From Daedaleopsis sinensis (lineage: Eukaryota; Basidiomycota; Agaricomycetes; Polyporales; Polyporaceae), in assembly GCA_033807695.1 (NCBI GenBank), contig CM066310.1, forward strand, positions 496,001-560,000: DNA of 64,000 bases, given 5' to 3'. A program made the translations under genes and the position numbers. Every line of letters begins with the position of its first letter. Positions within the stretch are counted from its first letter, which is position 1. Of the stretch, positions 1 through 10,170 are shown in pieces. The notes under the pieces are model-generated. The model was not told the origin of the DNA and searched no databases. It saw only the letters and a list, made by a program, of their open reading frames with translations.

Positions 1-79
1 ATCTGCACTCCAGTATATCGCCAAACGGATCCGAGCGTGGTATCGCCAACGCAAGACGAGCGGTCGGGGTACCTCACAG

Positions 80-1901
80 ATGCCTCCCATCCCCAAGTTA
101 CCTGGCCCCCCAAGGCGTCGCGCTCTGAGTGGCTTCGACATCTTTTCGAGGCGGGCCGCAGAGATCGAGGATGGCTCTCGGGGACCGGACGCAGATACAC
201 AGGATGGACACGAGGACGACGAGGACGACGAGGACGACGAGGCGATCCCCGAGGGGCGTTTCGACGTTGGCAATCACCGCCATAACGCTCACCTACGCTG
301 GTCGGCCATGGGGGAGGAAGAGCAGGCCCCGTTCTTGGACCGTGCCCGCGAGCTCAACCTCGCCAACGGCCTGTCGCCTGCATGCGCCCCGAACGATGAT
401 GCAGTGGGGGAATGGCCTGGTATGACGAAGGTCCCCATGTGAGCGTTCTGCACATCATCATCCATATTTCTGCTCGATGCTCAGCTGTTGTTGCCCCAGA
501 CTGTCTGAAGATATTGCCGACTGGCTCAACGATGTTATGAAAATCCTCCACACTCGATGCAACTGGGCGGGCACCATCATGGTCGGAGGCCCTGACGAAG
601 ACGGGGAGACCAAGACGTTCATGTAAGTCAGTTCGTCGCCATTACGTCACTGTGCCAATCAACTCGTGTCGTTCTAGACGCTCCGTGGGACAGAACCGAT
701 ATGGAGAAGATTTCCAGACCGCTCTCCAGGATCATTGTCGGATCTCGTTCACGGCTTTGGAAAGCTTGCTCGCGTACTGGTTGGAGCTCGGTCGCAAACG
801 TATGAGCCGCCCGTTTCAGTATAAATACCCTCTCACATGCATTACAGACCCCACAGACTACGACCAGGACTGTGAGCGCAATCGTTTGCTGCAGCTGACC
901 ATGGAGATGCTCGAGAGCCGGAACATCGTGACGAACAAGGATGAGGACATCTTGGCGCGCCTCAAGGACGCCATCCAACAAGGTGAGTACTGTTGGCGTC
1001 TTCGTAACATCCTCATCATCACCAACCTCCCTGAAGTGACGCCCAAGGCTGCGCCTGCAAATGACGACGCTGTCGGGCAAGGGGACCATTCCCTGGCTCC
1101 TGCATCGGCCGACCACACCATACTCCCCGATTCCGCTGGGTATGCTGAAGATATGGACGTGGACGATGCCTCGGTTCCCGGCACACCCCCGCCCCCCCAC
1201 GGCGATCTCTTGGATGCTCATGCGACCTCGATGGATTTGGATGCTCAGCCGACCTCGATGGATTTGTTGCACGGCGAACAGGTTCCGGGCACGCCACCTG
1301 CCCCCCTCGGGGATCCCTTGCATGCTCAGCTCACCTCGATGGACTTGTCGCACGGCGAGAGGTTTCCGCAGATCGACTCTCACGTTTTGGAAGGCACGTA
1401 CTGCGGTCGTGCTTGACCGCCTGACGTTCGACTAACACAGCCTCGACAGTGATGAGGGCCTTGCAGTTCGTGTCCTACGACCATGGAGCGCCCCTGCCTC
1501 GTCCCTCTGCGAATACTCCCACCGAGGCCGGGGGAGCTGAATTCCCCGACGAGGTCTTCGCTGCGCCTGCTCCGGAGGAAGCAACTCCTTGCGCGGGGCC
1601 TTCCGACCTCAACGTCGCAGTGGCAGGCGGCGAGGCTGCGCCGACCAAGAAGCGCGCGGCGCGCGCGCCATCTACTGCGGGCGTTCCTATGGCTGACGCT
1701 GATGGGGCGGCGACGTACTCGCGCCCTCATCGCGAGTACAAACCGACTGCGAAAATGGCGCAACTTCGGGAGTAAGCTAGCCTCCGCTGTCTATTATTTC
1801 CGTTCTAACTGTTTCCTAGGGAAACTGCCAAAAGAGGCAGGAGGGTATCGGGCAGAGGAGGGTCGGGCGGGCGAGCAGGGCGCTCGGAAGGAGGAGTTTA
1901 G
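80..1901 (+). CDS. HMG-box-like protein, uncharacterised, multi-exon
   Basis: Spliced gene; exons read as 80-438, 500-622, 678-799, 848-982, about 1037-1403 and about 1440-1773, with the last exon ending at TAG 1899-1901. Each of the first four junctions keeps frame. Residues about 13-95 look like an HMG box: a GFDIFSR-type start, then an acidic insert, then a helix with RWSAMGEEEQAPFLDRARELN character, as in HMG proteins that bend DNA. The middle (exons 2-4) has a tryptophan-rich segment (DWLNDVM, CNWAGTIMVGG) that I do not recognise. The C-terminal half is low complexity, with two PGTPP repeats around TSMDL motifs, and ends in a basic RGRR/GGSGGRAGR tail that could bind nucleic acid. A nuclear, DNA-binding role is inference. 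The donor near 1403 is weak (gtcgtg), so the fifth junction is the least certain. The start is the first in-frame ATG ahead of the HMG-like segment. Confidence 0.6.
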
Positions 1902-2168
1902 AATATACCTGTTATGCGTCCAAAGTTTAGCGTAATTTCTGCGGGGCCAGATCATTCTTCTAATAATCGTCAGATCGTCAAACTAGTTACGCGTGTAGCG
2001 ATCGAATGTGAACCGCCTTTATTGGAACAATTCAAGCGCACGACGGCCGCGCGGCGTCAGATCCTCAAGCTTCAAGCCCGTCGCTGAGTTGCCCCGTCTC
2101 TGATTTCCCCCCGTCTCTGAATCCCCCCGTCTCTGAGTCTCCCCTCCCCGTCTGTCACTTTAGGACCT

Positions 2169-3316
2169 ATGCAAGTCCCAACCATACAGGCCCGCTTCGT
2201 CTTTTGGAAAGATGTGAGTGTCGATTGCCCTATCGTCTGACGCCACACTGACACATGCTAGGATGGGGACTTTCCGCTGTTCCGCACGGTCGCCGTCACA
2301 CCGGGCTTGAGTCTGGCTTTGGCCGACATGCCATGGCTCGTCGACGCCTGCGACGATATACCTTTCACTGCCTTGGAAGTCTACTCCGTTGGGCGCGCCA
2401 TGTGGAGAGTCAAAACACTGGAAAACGGTCGTCTGAGGAGTCTGCAGAGGTACCCGACCACACTCATTCGCCTCGCCGGGGTTGAAGATTGCCCCCTGTT
2501 CGGCCTGGAGTTAGAGAACATATACCGCTGTCTGGGATATCCGGCCATGTCACACAACATTCCCGAGGAAGACTGTCGCGTGGACACCTACATGCGAGCC
2601 CTCCGTGTGGTAACCTGGCGAGACGTAAGCATCTGCCCCGCATGAAGATGACACGCTAACGTTGTTGCAGAACGGCGAAGACCCCATTGTGCACATCATC
2701 AATTTCAGCTCGGACAACTGGGTTTGCCTCTACGACTTCAACAGCGTCGTTGTCGACCTCGACGATCGTGTCAACGTCTTCCGGTACGACCCGGAGGATC
2801 AGGACTGGCACCTTCAATCACTTATGTACGGCTTCTACGTCGAGCCAGAATACGACTCCCTCCTCCTCAAATTTACGGAAGTAACGATCACGATCGGATT
2901 TGGCCGCGAAGTTGAAGAATACGCCAAGCTGTATCAGCCGCAGGAGGGTTTTGGCGATGCGGAGTACCCGACTAGTTATAAGGTGAGTGGACGTGCTCGA
3001 ACATGTACACCGCTGACCCCAGTATCAGACGATTCGCAACCTCGCTATGGCTATCTGTCCCGCTCTCGACGTGATGACGGCCGATGGCTTTGACTATAGG
3101 TCTCGGCCCGCATCTAGCGCAACACTCGACCACACCGCCGGGGTACCGGAGGGTGAAGGAGAGTTGGCTCGACGGAACAAAGACAAGGACATGGTTAGAG
3201 TAGAACGTGTAGCTCCGTTGGCCCGCACTGGCTTGGCTGGGCAGAAGCGGAGCGCGCCTGACGAGTCTGGTCCCGAGGACACCTGGGCCCGAGGACGTCG
3301 TGCTCGGTACGAGTAA
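2169..3316 (+). CDS. Hypothetical protein, four exons
   Basis: Exons 2169-2213, 2262-2624, 2671-2982 and 3029-3316 join in frame with good GT/AG signals, giving about 335 residues. The start is the short first exon (MQVPTIQARFVFWKD), which reads directly into DGDFPLFRTV. The first two thirds look globular, rich in aromatic and acidic residues (DNWVCLYDFN, DPEDQDWHLQ). The last about 90 residues are charged and disordered, with QKRSAPDES and RGRRARYE resembling nuclear-localisation sequences. I do not recognise a domain. It lies 267 bp after the HMG-box-like gene on the same strand, in a run of four similarly built genes. Clean splicing and lack of frame breaks argue that it is a live gene. 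Confidence 0.65.
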
Positions 3317-3737
3317 TCGTGCGGCGATGTGCGCCGCGAACGTCCTTCCTTAGGCAGAGATGTATACCCAATGCTCCCTCACGTCGATCGCATCCGGCCT
3401 GCGTCTTCCAAATCACTTCGCATGATTTGATACCGTGGACAAATCGACCTACCCGTAACCTCACCAAATTGGACCTACCGATATCGGCCACCGCGCCCTG
3501 TCGGTGTCGTGACCAAAGTCAGATGGGGCTCGCCTCATAATATCGCGATGTCGCTAGATCGTTTGTTTCAGGATGATATTTTGCAGTTATTTTCTCTGTC
3601 TTCCCGCTCGCGGGCTAATGCTATATCATTCAGGGGTGACTGTGTTGTCAACTACGCTAACGACGACAAGACATCTACGATTGGTCAGCCCACCAAGGGC
3701 AGTTCGCGCGGCTCAATATTCCCCGTTCGCGGCGGCT

Positions 3738-3748
3738 GTATATAAACG
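3738..3748 (+). promoter_or_regulatory. TATA box of the 3835 gene
   Basis: The sequence tgtatataaac lies about 95 bp before the ATG at 3835, after a GC-rich block and before a pyrimidine-rich stretch (ccccctctcctg), a usual fungal core-promoter layout. Seen by eye only. Confidence 0.5.
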
Positions 3749-3834
3749 GCCGCCTCCCAAGAATCGTCAACTAGCTAATACTCTATCGAAACCCCCTCTC
3801 CTGAACATCAGACCCTCCTTATCCACTTTCACTC

Positions 3835-5581
3835 ATGCCTGTCCAATCTCGCCCTGTTCGGAACCGCCACATTGTCGTTCCCCTGCGGGACGCGCCCTCG
3901 AGCAAGTACAGCCTCGAACGCCGGGCCTTGTGCCACGTCGACGCCTACCAACGCTTCCCCGACTTTCCCGATGTCTGTCCGGCGTGCCAGAGGCGCGATA
4001 CCAAACTATGGCTCCAAGTTTGTTACGAGGACCATCTGGCAGGGCTGTGGAACATGGTGGTGAGTAAAGCGTACACATTCTTGGGGGGCACATTATAACT
4101 GCAAGTCATCAGTGTGATAACAAAGGTTGCCGGCACGTCCACCTTCCCGAACAGGTAGGCCCGACGGGGCTTGCATGGGCGAACATCTCAGCCTTGATCG
4201 CCCAGGAGGCAGGCCAGGCCGCGACGCAACGCCAGATCCAAGCCGATGCCCAACTTGCTCGCGACCTCGAGCGCGCTCAACATGCGGCGGAGAAAAATTC
4301 CAAGCGCGCGGGCAAGACTTTGCAAGCTCTATCTCGCGAGGAGAGCAAGAAGGGCTCTGCGCAAGACCGCGCGCGCAAACAGGACGCCGCGGCTAATGCC
4401 GCGGCCAAGGCCCTTCGCGCGAAGCTCGCGTCTGGTGACACTGGTGTCACTCGTCGACGAGGTCCCCAGGTATGTGTTTGCCATGATGAGATCGAGAGTA
4501 CGCTAACGTACGTCGCAGAAGAAAGCGCAGGTGCCCGAGGTGGAGCGCAAAGGCGCAATGCTCGTCTGGACCAAGGTGAGAGCAACACTTCTGCTCAGGG
4601 CGGAACACGTACTCACTGTGTGGTCGCACTCGCACAGGACGGGCACCCGCCCACGGAGCACGAGATCGTCATCCCCGCCAACGGCCAATTGGACCTGGCG
4701 CAGCACGCCGTCCTTGTCGACCTGCACTTCAAGTTCTGGGTGGCTGACGAGGCAGCGTGGGTTTGGGACATGAACTCGCCCCTCCAAGTCCAGCGCGACC
4801 ACACAACCGTCCTCGTCCGTCTCGAAGGAGTCCGTCTACCACATGGTTTCCCAGAGCAACTTCACATCGTCGAGAACATCCGCGGGGAGACGGACGCCGC
4901 GCGCAAGCGCACCCTCAAGGCGGCGCAAACTCACCTTCAAGCGGTGAACGCGCGCGATTGGGACGTTGATCACGCCTGGGTAACATTCTGGTGGAAGGTG
5001 CGTTCACGCTCGACCGCACGAATCTTTACTGACATGTCGCGCAGGACTATGTCGAGCCGCGCGTCTGGCACGTTGCCTACAGCCAGAGCAACAAGGTCAA
5101 TCTCAGTCACCACGACGAGATCATGGCGGTCTGGCAAGGCACCGGCCTGCCCGGCGAGGTAGACGTGTGGGTTCCGGACCGCGCGGAATGGAAGACGTAC
5201 TCGATAACGAGCGACATCCCCCTCAGCCACGCCCACTTCTCCCTGCTCGTTCGACTTCCGGATGTCGACGGGCTCGTGAACTTCCCCGTCGAACTGTATG
5301 CGCTGCATCATCCGCATGCGCCGCGCCTGCCATTCGCCACCCTGGCCCGAGGCCCGGGTGCCAGCAAAGACAAGGGAGGGTCCGCGAGCTCGACAGCGAC
5401 ATGCGTGAAGAAGGCCAAGAACACAGTCAAGTCCGCGCGAGGGAAGAAGCAGGCCGGGCGCGCGATCGAGCCGCTGCGCGTCGAAGGAGACTTGTCCGAG
5501 GTTGGCGTAGCCCTCGCCGGGACTGTGGGGGGGCCTGTTGTAGGGCATGCCACCATGGACCTCGACGAGTGGATCTTCTAA
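3835..5581 (+). CDS. Zinc-ribbon-like hypothetical protein with helical, lysine-rich middle
   Basis: Starts at the ATG in tcactcATGcctgtc, 95 bp after a TATA box. About five exons: 3835-about 4060, about 4112-4468, about 4519-4577, about 4639-4996 and about 5045-5581. The N-terminus holds a cysteine cluster (CPAC, then C about 15 residues on, then CDNKGC followed by a histidine) that looks like a zinc ribbon. Next comes an alanine/lysine/glutamine-rich segment predicted to be a long helix (AAQAT..., LERAQHAAEK). The C-terminal half is aromatic-rich (WVTFWWK, VWHVAYSQSN, DEIMAVWQGTG) and ends in a basic KKAKNTVKSARGKKQ stretch plus an acidic tail (DLDEWIF). I do not recognise the family. Third of four adjacent plus-strand genes of unknown role. 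Confidence 0.6.
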
Positions 5582-6341
5582 CCGGTACGCCCAAGTTTTT
5601 GAGTGTGATGAGGCCCTCAATCTAACACGTTTGCAGCAGCATATCCTCAAGCTTCGTGATCATCCGACGATATTCATTCCTTCCCTCTCTGAGTCACTTT
5701 CTTCCAATATCTTAGCCTAGCATAATTCGACGCGTCCTCTTCGCCTAAAGATGTACATGCGTTACGCCCGCACAACGGTGCTGATATCCCAATCTTTCAT
5801 TCGTCCTGCCCTTGAAAATCTGTCTATCCTAATCAGTAGTCAATAGTTTATGAAATGTACAGGATTGACCGCCTACATCAGCCCTGACCTCGCTATAGCA
5901 CAGTGATGATCGCGGCCTGGATACTTTGTAGGTATTCTGGGGGCTCTTCTGCTCACAGCCGAATATGCAGGTCCACACATTGTGCGCGACCGTCCAACGA
6001 CGCGAAGCTCCGCCTATCGACTACATGCCAATTATCGAGGCGAAAAGATGAGTGGCGCACAATGCGTTGGTGTGAAGTAACGTCGCTGATTGCGTCTCGT
6101 AGGCTCCGGAGTACGCGTGCGCGCGCGTGAATCGCGAGGGGTCGAAACCAGCATAGTGTAATAGAGTGTAATGTACGCTCCATCAGAAAAATCTCGCGAG
6201 CGGGAGTCGTTGTGAGGCGCCGTTGCGCGCGCGTGCTGTTGGCAGGCGCCCGGGCGCGCGACGCAACATTTGCCCCAAACGTTGTGTCGCTCCGGCCTAC
6301 TGTTGGACCACCATACCCCCCTCTCCTTTGACACCGCTCCC
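5582..6341. other. Intergenic, no gene seen
   Basis: About 760 bp. The first half is AT-richer, and 6110-6270 is GC-rich with CGCG runs. A minus-strand frame covers 5953-6411 but has no domain-like features. The end (6301-6341) is pyrimidine-rich and probably the promoter of the next gene. Confidence 0.4.
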
Positions 6342-7312
6342 ATGGGTTTCGAACTCTCAAGATACGCGCGGCGCGCGGACACAAGCGTGAGCTCTTCAGA
6401 ACGCAGTACAACAGAGGAGACTGGGGGCTGGGGCTGGGGCCCCGGCAGTGAGGTGCGTCACAAATACGATGCTAATTCTAGTATAGCCTTAAAGTGCCAT
6501 CAAGGTACCAATCGCTGTCGGATGGGGAGAACCAGTGGGTGGTGGTGGGTGGGAACCTGAGGTGCGTACGTCGCGAGCGTCCGATATGCAGCCTGACAGA
6601 GATGAGTGCATGCAGGAGATGTCGAGGCCATGGGGAGCCCCGACCCCCTGGGATCATCCTCTAGAGAGGCTAGCCGAAGAAATTGTCCCGGCGAGGGCTG
6701 TCTGGAATGCGCGTACGGCGCGACTGCTGATACATCCGAGTGTGGCTCGGCGACAAGCAGACATCGGGCACCTCGAGATCCGAGTCGACTTACAGGAGCT
6801 CGCGTACGAGGATGGCAGATGGATACGCAGCAGAGTGGTGAGCGGCGAAATACGTCTATGTGATGGTTGTACTAACGCTAGCTCACCAGATACCGTTTCC
6901 CGCCACCCTCGAAGCGGCAGCAGCATGGCGAGGCGGGCCACCCGAGGACCTCGCAGTGGACCGCCTGTATGAAGAACACGGTGAGGCGCTGGTGCAATTG
7001 GCCTCGATCCTGCGGTATTTTGGATCGCGCTGGCCCGAAACCATGCAGGCCCAAGTCGAAGCAGAGTGGCGACGATTTACGCTGCTCGTCTTGGAGATAT
7101 GCCACGATATGCACGTCGATGCCTGTACGAGGTTGAGCGCGCTGTGGATAGAAGCGCGTGAGATATTGCCGGTAAGTACCGTTCTTCCCAACGAGACAAA
7201 TTGTGACTGACAGTAATGGTAGCGCGAAGCCTTTGTCGGGGCTGTAATGCCCACTCCCACCGAAGACCTAGCGAGATGGGTTGAGCAGTGGTCTCGACGG
7301 GACCGCAATTGA
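6342..7312 (+). CDS. Hypothetical protein, five exons
   Basis: Exons 6342-6452, 6505-6561, 6616-6837, 6890-7171 and 7223-7312 are all whole-codon exons with standard donors (gtgcgt, gtgcgt, gtgagc, gtaagt) and join without breaking frame. The product is about 253 residues. The N-terminus is glycine/tryptophan-rich and disordered (GGWGWGPG, GGGGWEPE). The rest looks helical and hydrophilic (PLERLAEEIVPARAVWNARTARLL, EHGEALVQLASILRYFGSRWPETMQ, LEICHDMHVDACTRL). No known domain recognised, and no signal peptide or membrane segment. The fully symmetric phase of all introns is unusual and would permit exon shuffling. Confidence 0.6.
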
Positions 7313-7769
7313 TGTGTGGGGACCATAACACCGTGTATGCACAGGCCCACATGAAGATGTATCTGGCACGAGGAATGTCTCCAACGCGCGATACAGTGTG
7401 AATCGAAGTTCTGATCGCGGCCGGAGGCCAAGCGGCTCACCGCAAGAGTAGCAAATTGCCCCAGAGGTAAGTGAGTTGGTGACGCGGTTGGGGTCACGAA
7501 TGTGAGAGTTCTGAGAGCGAGACGTAGATCGCGCCAGGCACGTCACGGTGTTGAAGCAGTGGACCAGGAAGACGGGGTGCGCATCGGCGCGCGCCATCGA
7601 TACTCCGAAGATGAATCGCCGCTGACGCGGTACCACTGGACCGCTTTCGCCCCTCGGCGTTGGCGACGGTTCCGGGAGAGTCCAGCGTACAGCGCGCGCA
7701 AACGGTGTGCGTGGGTATCGTGCGTGTGCGCGCGAGAGCTCGAGCATGGGGAGAGAGGGTGTGCTTCAC

Positions 7770-8010
7770 CCCGCCGCCTCTGTCTCGCGCGCCGCCTCTG
7801 TCTCGCGCCGCCTCTGCCTGGCGCGCCGCCTGTCTCTCGCGGCCGCCCGGTCTCTCGCGCCCGCTCTCTCTCTCTCGCGCCCGCTCTCTCTCTCTCGCGC
7901 CGCCTCTGCCTCGCGCGCCGCCTGTCTCTCGCGGCCGCCCGCTCTCTCGCGCCCGCTCTCTCTCTCTCGCGCCCGCTCTCTCTGTCTCTCTGTCTCGCCC
8001 GCCCAGTCCG
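7770..8010. repeat. GC-rich minisatellite, block 1
   Basis: Degenerate tandem units of about 15-21 bp built from gccgcctctgtctcgcgc and from ctctctctctcgcgcccg. Related to the larger block at 8560-9190, with an approximately 550-bp unique segment between them. Confidence 0.85.
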
Positions 8011-8559
8011 TTGATGATCGCGGCGCTATCCATGTGCTCGTCGCAATGCCGTACCTGCTCGTGGGTGTGTACGCGGAGGTCCGGTCGTCGCGGGGTCCCC
8101 TCACGGCTGCGGCGGAACGGGTTCTGCATCAACGTCCTACGGGACGGGACGTTGGCCAGCGACGCGAGCGCCATCGAAGATGCGATGGCGGGGCTGTCGG
8201 GCGCGTTGCAGACGTTGTGTGGGACGCGCAGACCTCCAGGGGTAAGACACGAGTGCGAGTCCATACACGTTTCCGCGTCAATCAACGCGTCGCGCGCGAA
8301 AGCTAGGGAGTCGACACCGGCAGATGGAAGGGCGCACTGACTGTACGAGGGGGGAGAGTCGGACTCGATGGCGACGCCGTACCTATCGATCGTGAGCACC
8401 TGAGACTGGTCGTCTGCAAAGACAACGTCGCATGGGGAGTCGGTCGCGTGCTTGTTGCCCTTGTCTGTCTCCGATTCGAGCAGACGTGCACCGGAGAAGG
8501 TGACCATGCCCTCTTCCGGGTCCCATATCGCAGCGAATGTGAGCGCAGTGCGCGGTGGC
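8011..8559 (-). pseudogene. Possible gene piece between two minisatellite blocks
   Basis: On the minus strand this unique segment reads without stops for about 175 residues (for example VFADDQSQVLTIDRYGVAIES and IDAETCMDSHSC), with a codon pattern that looks more protein-like than the repeats. On both sides the frame runs into minisatellite (R/E/T/A-rich nonsense). There is no clear start, splice acceptor or domain. It may be an exon of a real gene, or a remnant of a gene invaded by the repeat. The frame alone is weak evidence, because GC-rich repeats keep frames open. Confidence 0.25.
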
Positions 8560-9190
8560 CTCGCGCGCCGCCTGTCTCTCGCGGCCGCCCGCTCTCTCGC
8601 GCCCGCCCGCTCTCTCGCGCCCGCTCTCTCTCTCTCGCGCCCGCTCTCTCTGTCTCGCGCCCGCCGTCACTGCCGGGAGATCGCGCCGCCTCTGTCTCGC
8701 GCGCCGCCTCTGTCTCGCGCGCCGCCTCTGTCTCGCGCGCCGCCTCTGTCTCGCGCCCGCCAGATCGCGCCGCCTCTGTCTCGCGAGCCGCCTCTGTCTC
8801 GCGAGCCGCCTCTGGCCGCCTCTGTCTCGCGCGCCGCCTCTGTCTCGCGCGCCGCCTCTGTCTCGCGCCCGCCGTCACTGCCGGGAGATCGCGCCGCCTC
8901 TGTCTCGCGCGCCGCCTCTGTCTCGCGCGCCGCCTCTGTCTCGCGCCCGCCAGATCGCGCCGCCTCTGTCTCGCGAGCTGCCTCTGTCTCGCGAGCTGCC
9001 TCTGTCTCGCGAGCCGCCTCTGTCTCGCGAGCCGCCTCTGTCTCGCGCGCCGCCTCTGTCTCGCGCCCGCCGTCACTGCCGGGAGATCGCGCCGCCTCTG
9101 TCTCGCGAGCCGCCTCTGTCTCGCGAGCCGCCTCTGTCTCGCGCGCCGCCTCTGTCTCGCGCGCCGCCTGTGTCTCGCGCCCGCCGTCAC
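8560..9190. repeat. GC-rich minisatellite, block 2, with higher-order structure
   Basis: About 30 tandem copies of an 18-bp unit (gccgcctctgtctcgcgc and the variant ending cgcgag). The runs are broken by a recurring spacer (cgtcactgccgggagatcgc) at about 8666, 8872 and 9069 and by cgcccgccagatcgc at about 8757 and 8946, so a higher-order period of about 200 bp overlies the 18-bp one. Because the unit is a multiple of three, long reading frames exist on both strands; they are not taken as genes. Confidence 0.9.
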
Positions 9191-9634
9191 TGTTGGCCCG
9201 CCGTACGCGTCTCAAGAGACCTGCCACGGGTGCCGCGCCTCCCGCCGTCCTCTGAGCGCGCGGGGAAAGGTGGCGCGATCCCGATCGCGCACCCTGCTTC
9301 GCTTGCGCAGAGCAGGCCATACCGCGCATCGCCGGGGAAGGGAAGGCGAGCAGGTCGGGCCTCTGTCTCATATCCTGGAGCGGGCTGAGCACATCGGGAA
9401 GTCCTGACAGTGCGTGAGGGCGGCCAGTGCGTGAGGGCGGTCATAGCAAGAAGCCAGCAGGGGCGGTGTGCGTTGTGTTCAACATGGAGGGCTGGGAAGA
9501 AAGCGGCGCAATGCAGGCCTTTTCGGGCGCTCGAAGCAGCCTCCCCGACGTCTATTTTCGGCGGCGACCGACGCGCATTGCTGCAAGGACGAGCTCGACG
9601 CTCAGCACCCTTGTAACCCCGGTACCAGGCGAGG

Positions 9635-10170
9635 ATGTCGATAGCGGTGGACGCGGAGCACTTTTACGTGAGTACGCCGACCTCAGGCTTGCACGCGCCG
9701 TGCTGATGATAATGGCGCAGGTGTTTGAAACTATCTTCAACATAGGCGGTGCAGGCCGTAGTGAAATACGCTGGAACGACTTCAAAAAGGTCAGTAGACT
9801 AGGATCACTGCAATAACAGGATGTGTACTTACACTGCAACGCACACAGGCTATGGCAAATCTAGATTTCGCCTATGAGGAGTGTGGCGGCTCAGTATGTC
9901 GCTTCACGCCGATGAACGCCAATATCGCCACAGTCCCATTCGTTAGACATCAGGTCAGTGTTGCTGCATGACGTTTAACAGGAAAGTTACTTACTGATCA
10001 TTGTATTGGGTGTAGCCACACAACGGCTTGTTGACTAAGTCGCTGCAGGTCAGGTATGTACTACCTAGAGCAACAAACGATCTTATGCGCTGACCTATGT
10101 TCGTAGGCTGAAGCACGCGTTGAAATTGGCGTATGATTGGGACACTGCCGACTTTGTTATGAGAACGTGA
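9635..10170 (+). CDS. HicA-like small protein, five exons
   Basis: Exons 9635-9667, 9721-9789, 9849-9953, 10016-10053 and 10107-10170 give 102 residues. The second half follows the HicA/dsRBD-like layout known from fungal HicA-type proteins: a W-x-DF-x3-AM helix start, an aromatic residue in place of the GF turn, a GGS-type turn followed by a strand (RFTP), an HxPH motif, and a terminal helix ending in a YxW pattern. In bacteria HicA is a small RNA-cleaving toxin paired with HicB; here there is no HicB-like partner, and fungal members are of unknown role. The histidine that follows the GGS turn in bacterial HicA is replaced by valine, so ribonuclease activity is doubtful unless the later histidines serve. 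An upstream frame from 9427 overlaps but lacks support. The short coding length and many introns are striking. Confidence 0.6.

Noticed and set aside
5953..6411. Minus-strand frame of 152 residues
   Set aside because: Arg/Ser-rich without domain features, and it overlaps the supported first exon of the 6342 gene on the other strand.
8560..9190. Possible CRISPR-like array
   Set aside because: Units are contiguous 18-bp repeats without unique spacers of constant length, and the organism is a fungus.
8303..9407. Several long reading frames on both strands (up to 319 residues)
   Set aside because: They are by-products of an 18-bp repeat with no stop codons in any frame; no start context, domain or splice pattern supports a gene.
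9427..9816. Longer N-terminal extension of the HicA-like gene from 9427
   Set aside because: It reads through the first intron (donor gtgagt at 9668, acceptor gcgcag at 9720) and adds low-complexity sequence; the short ATG at 9635 gives a cleaner five-exon gene.
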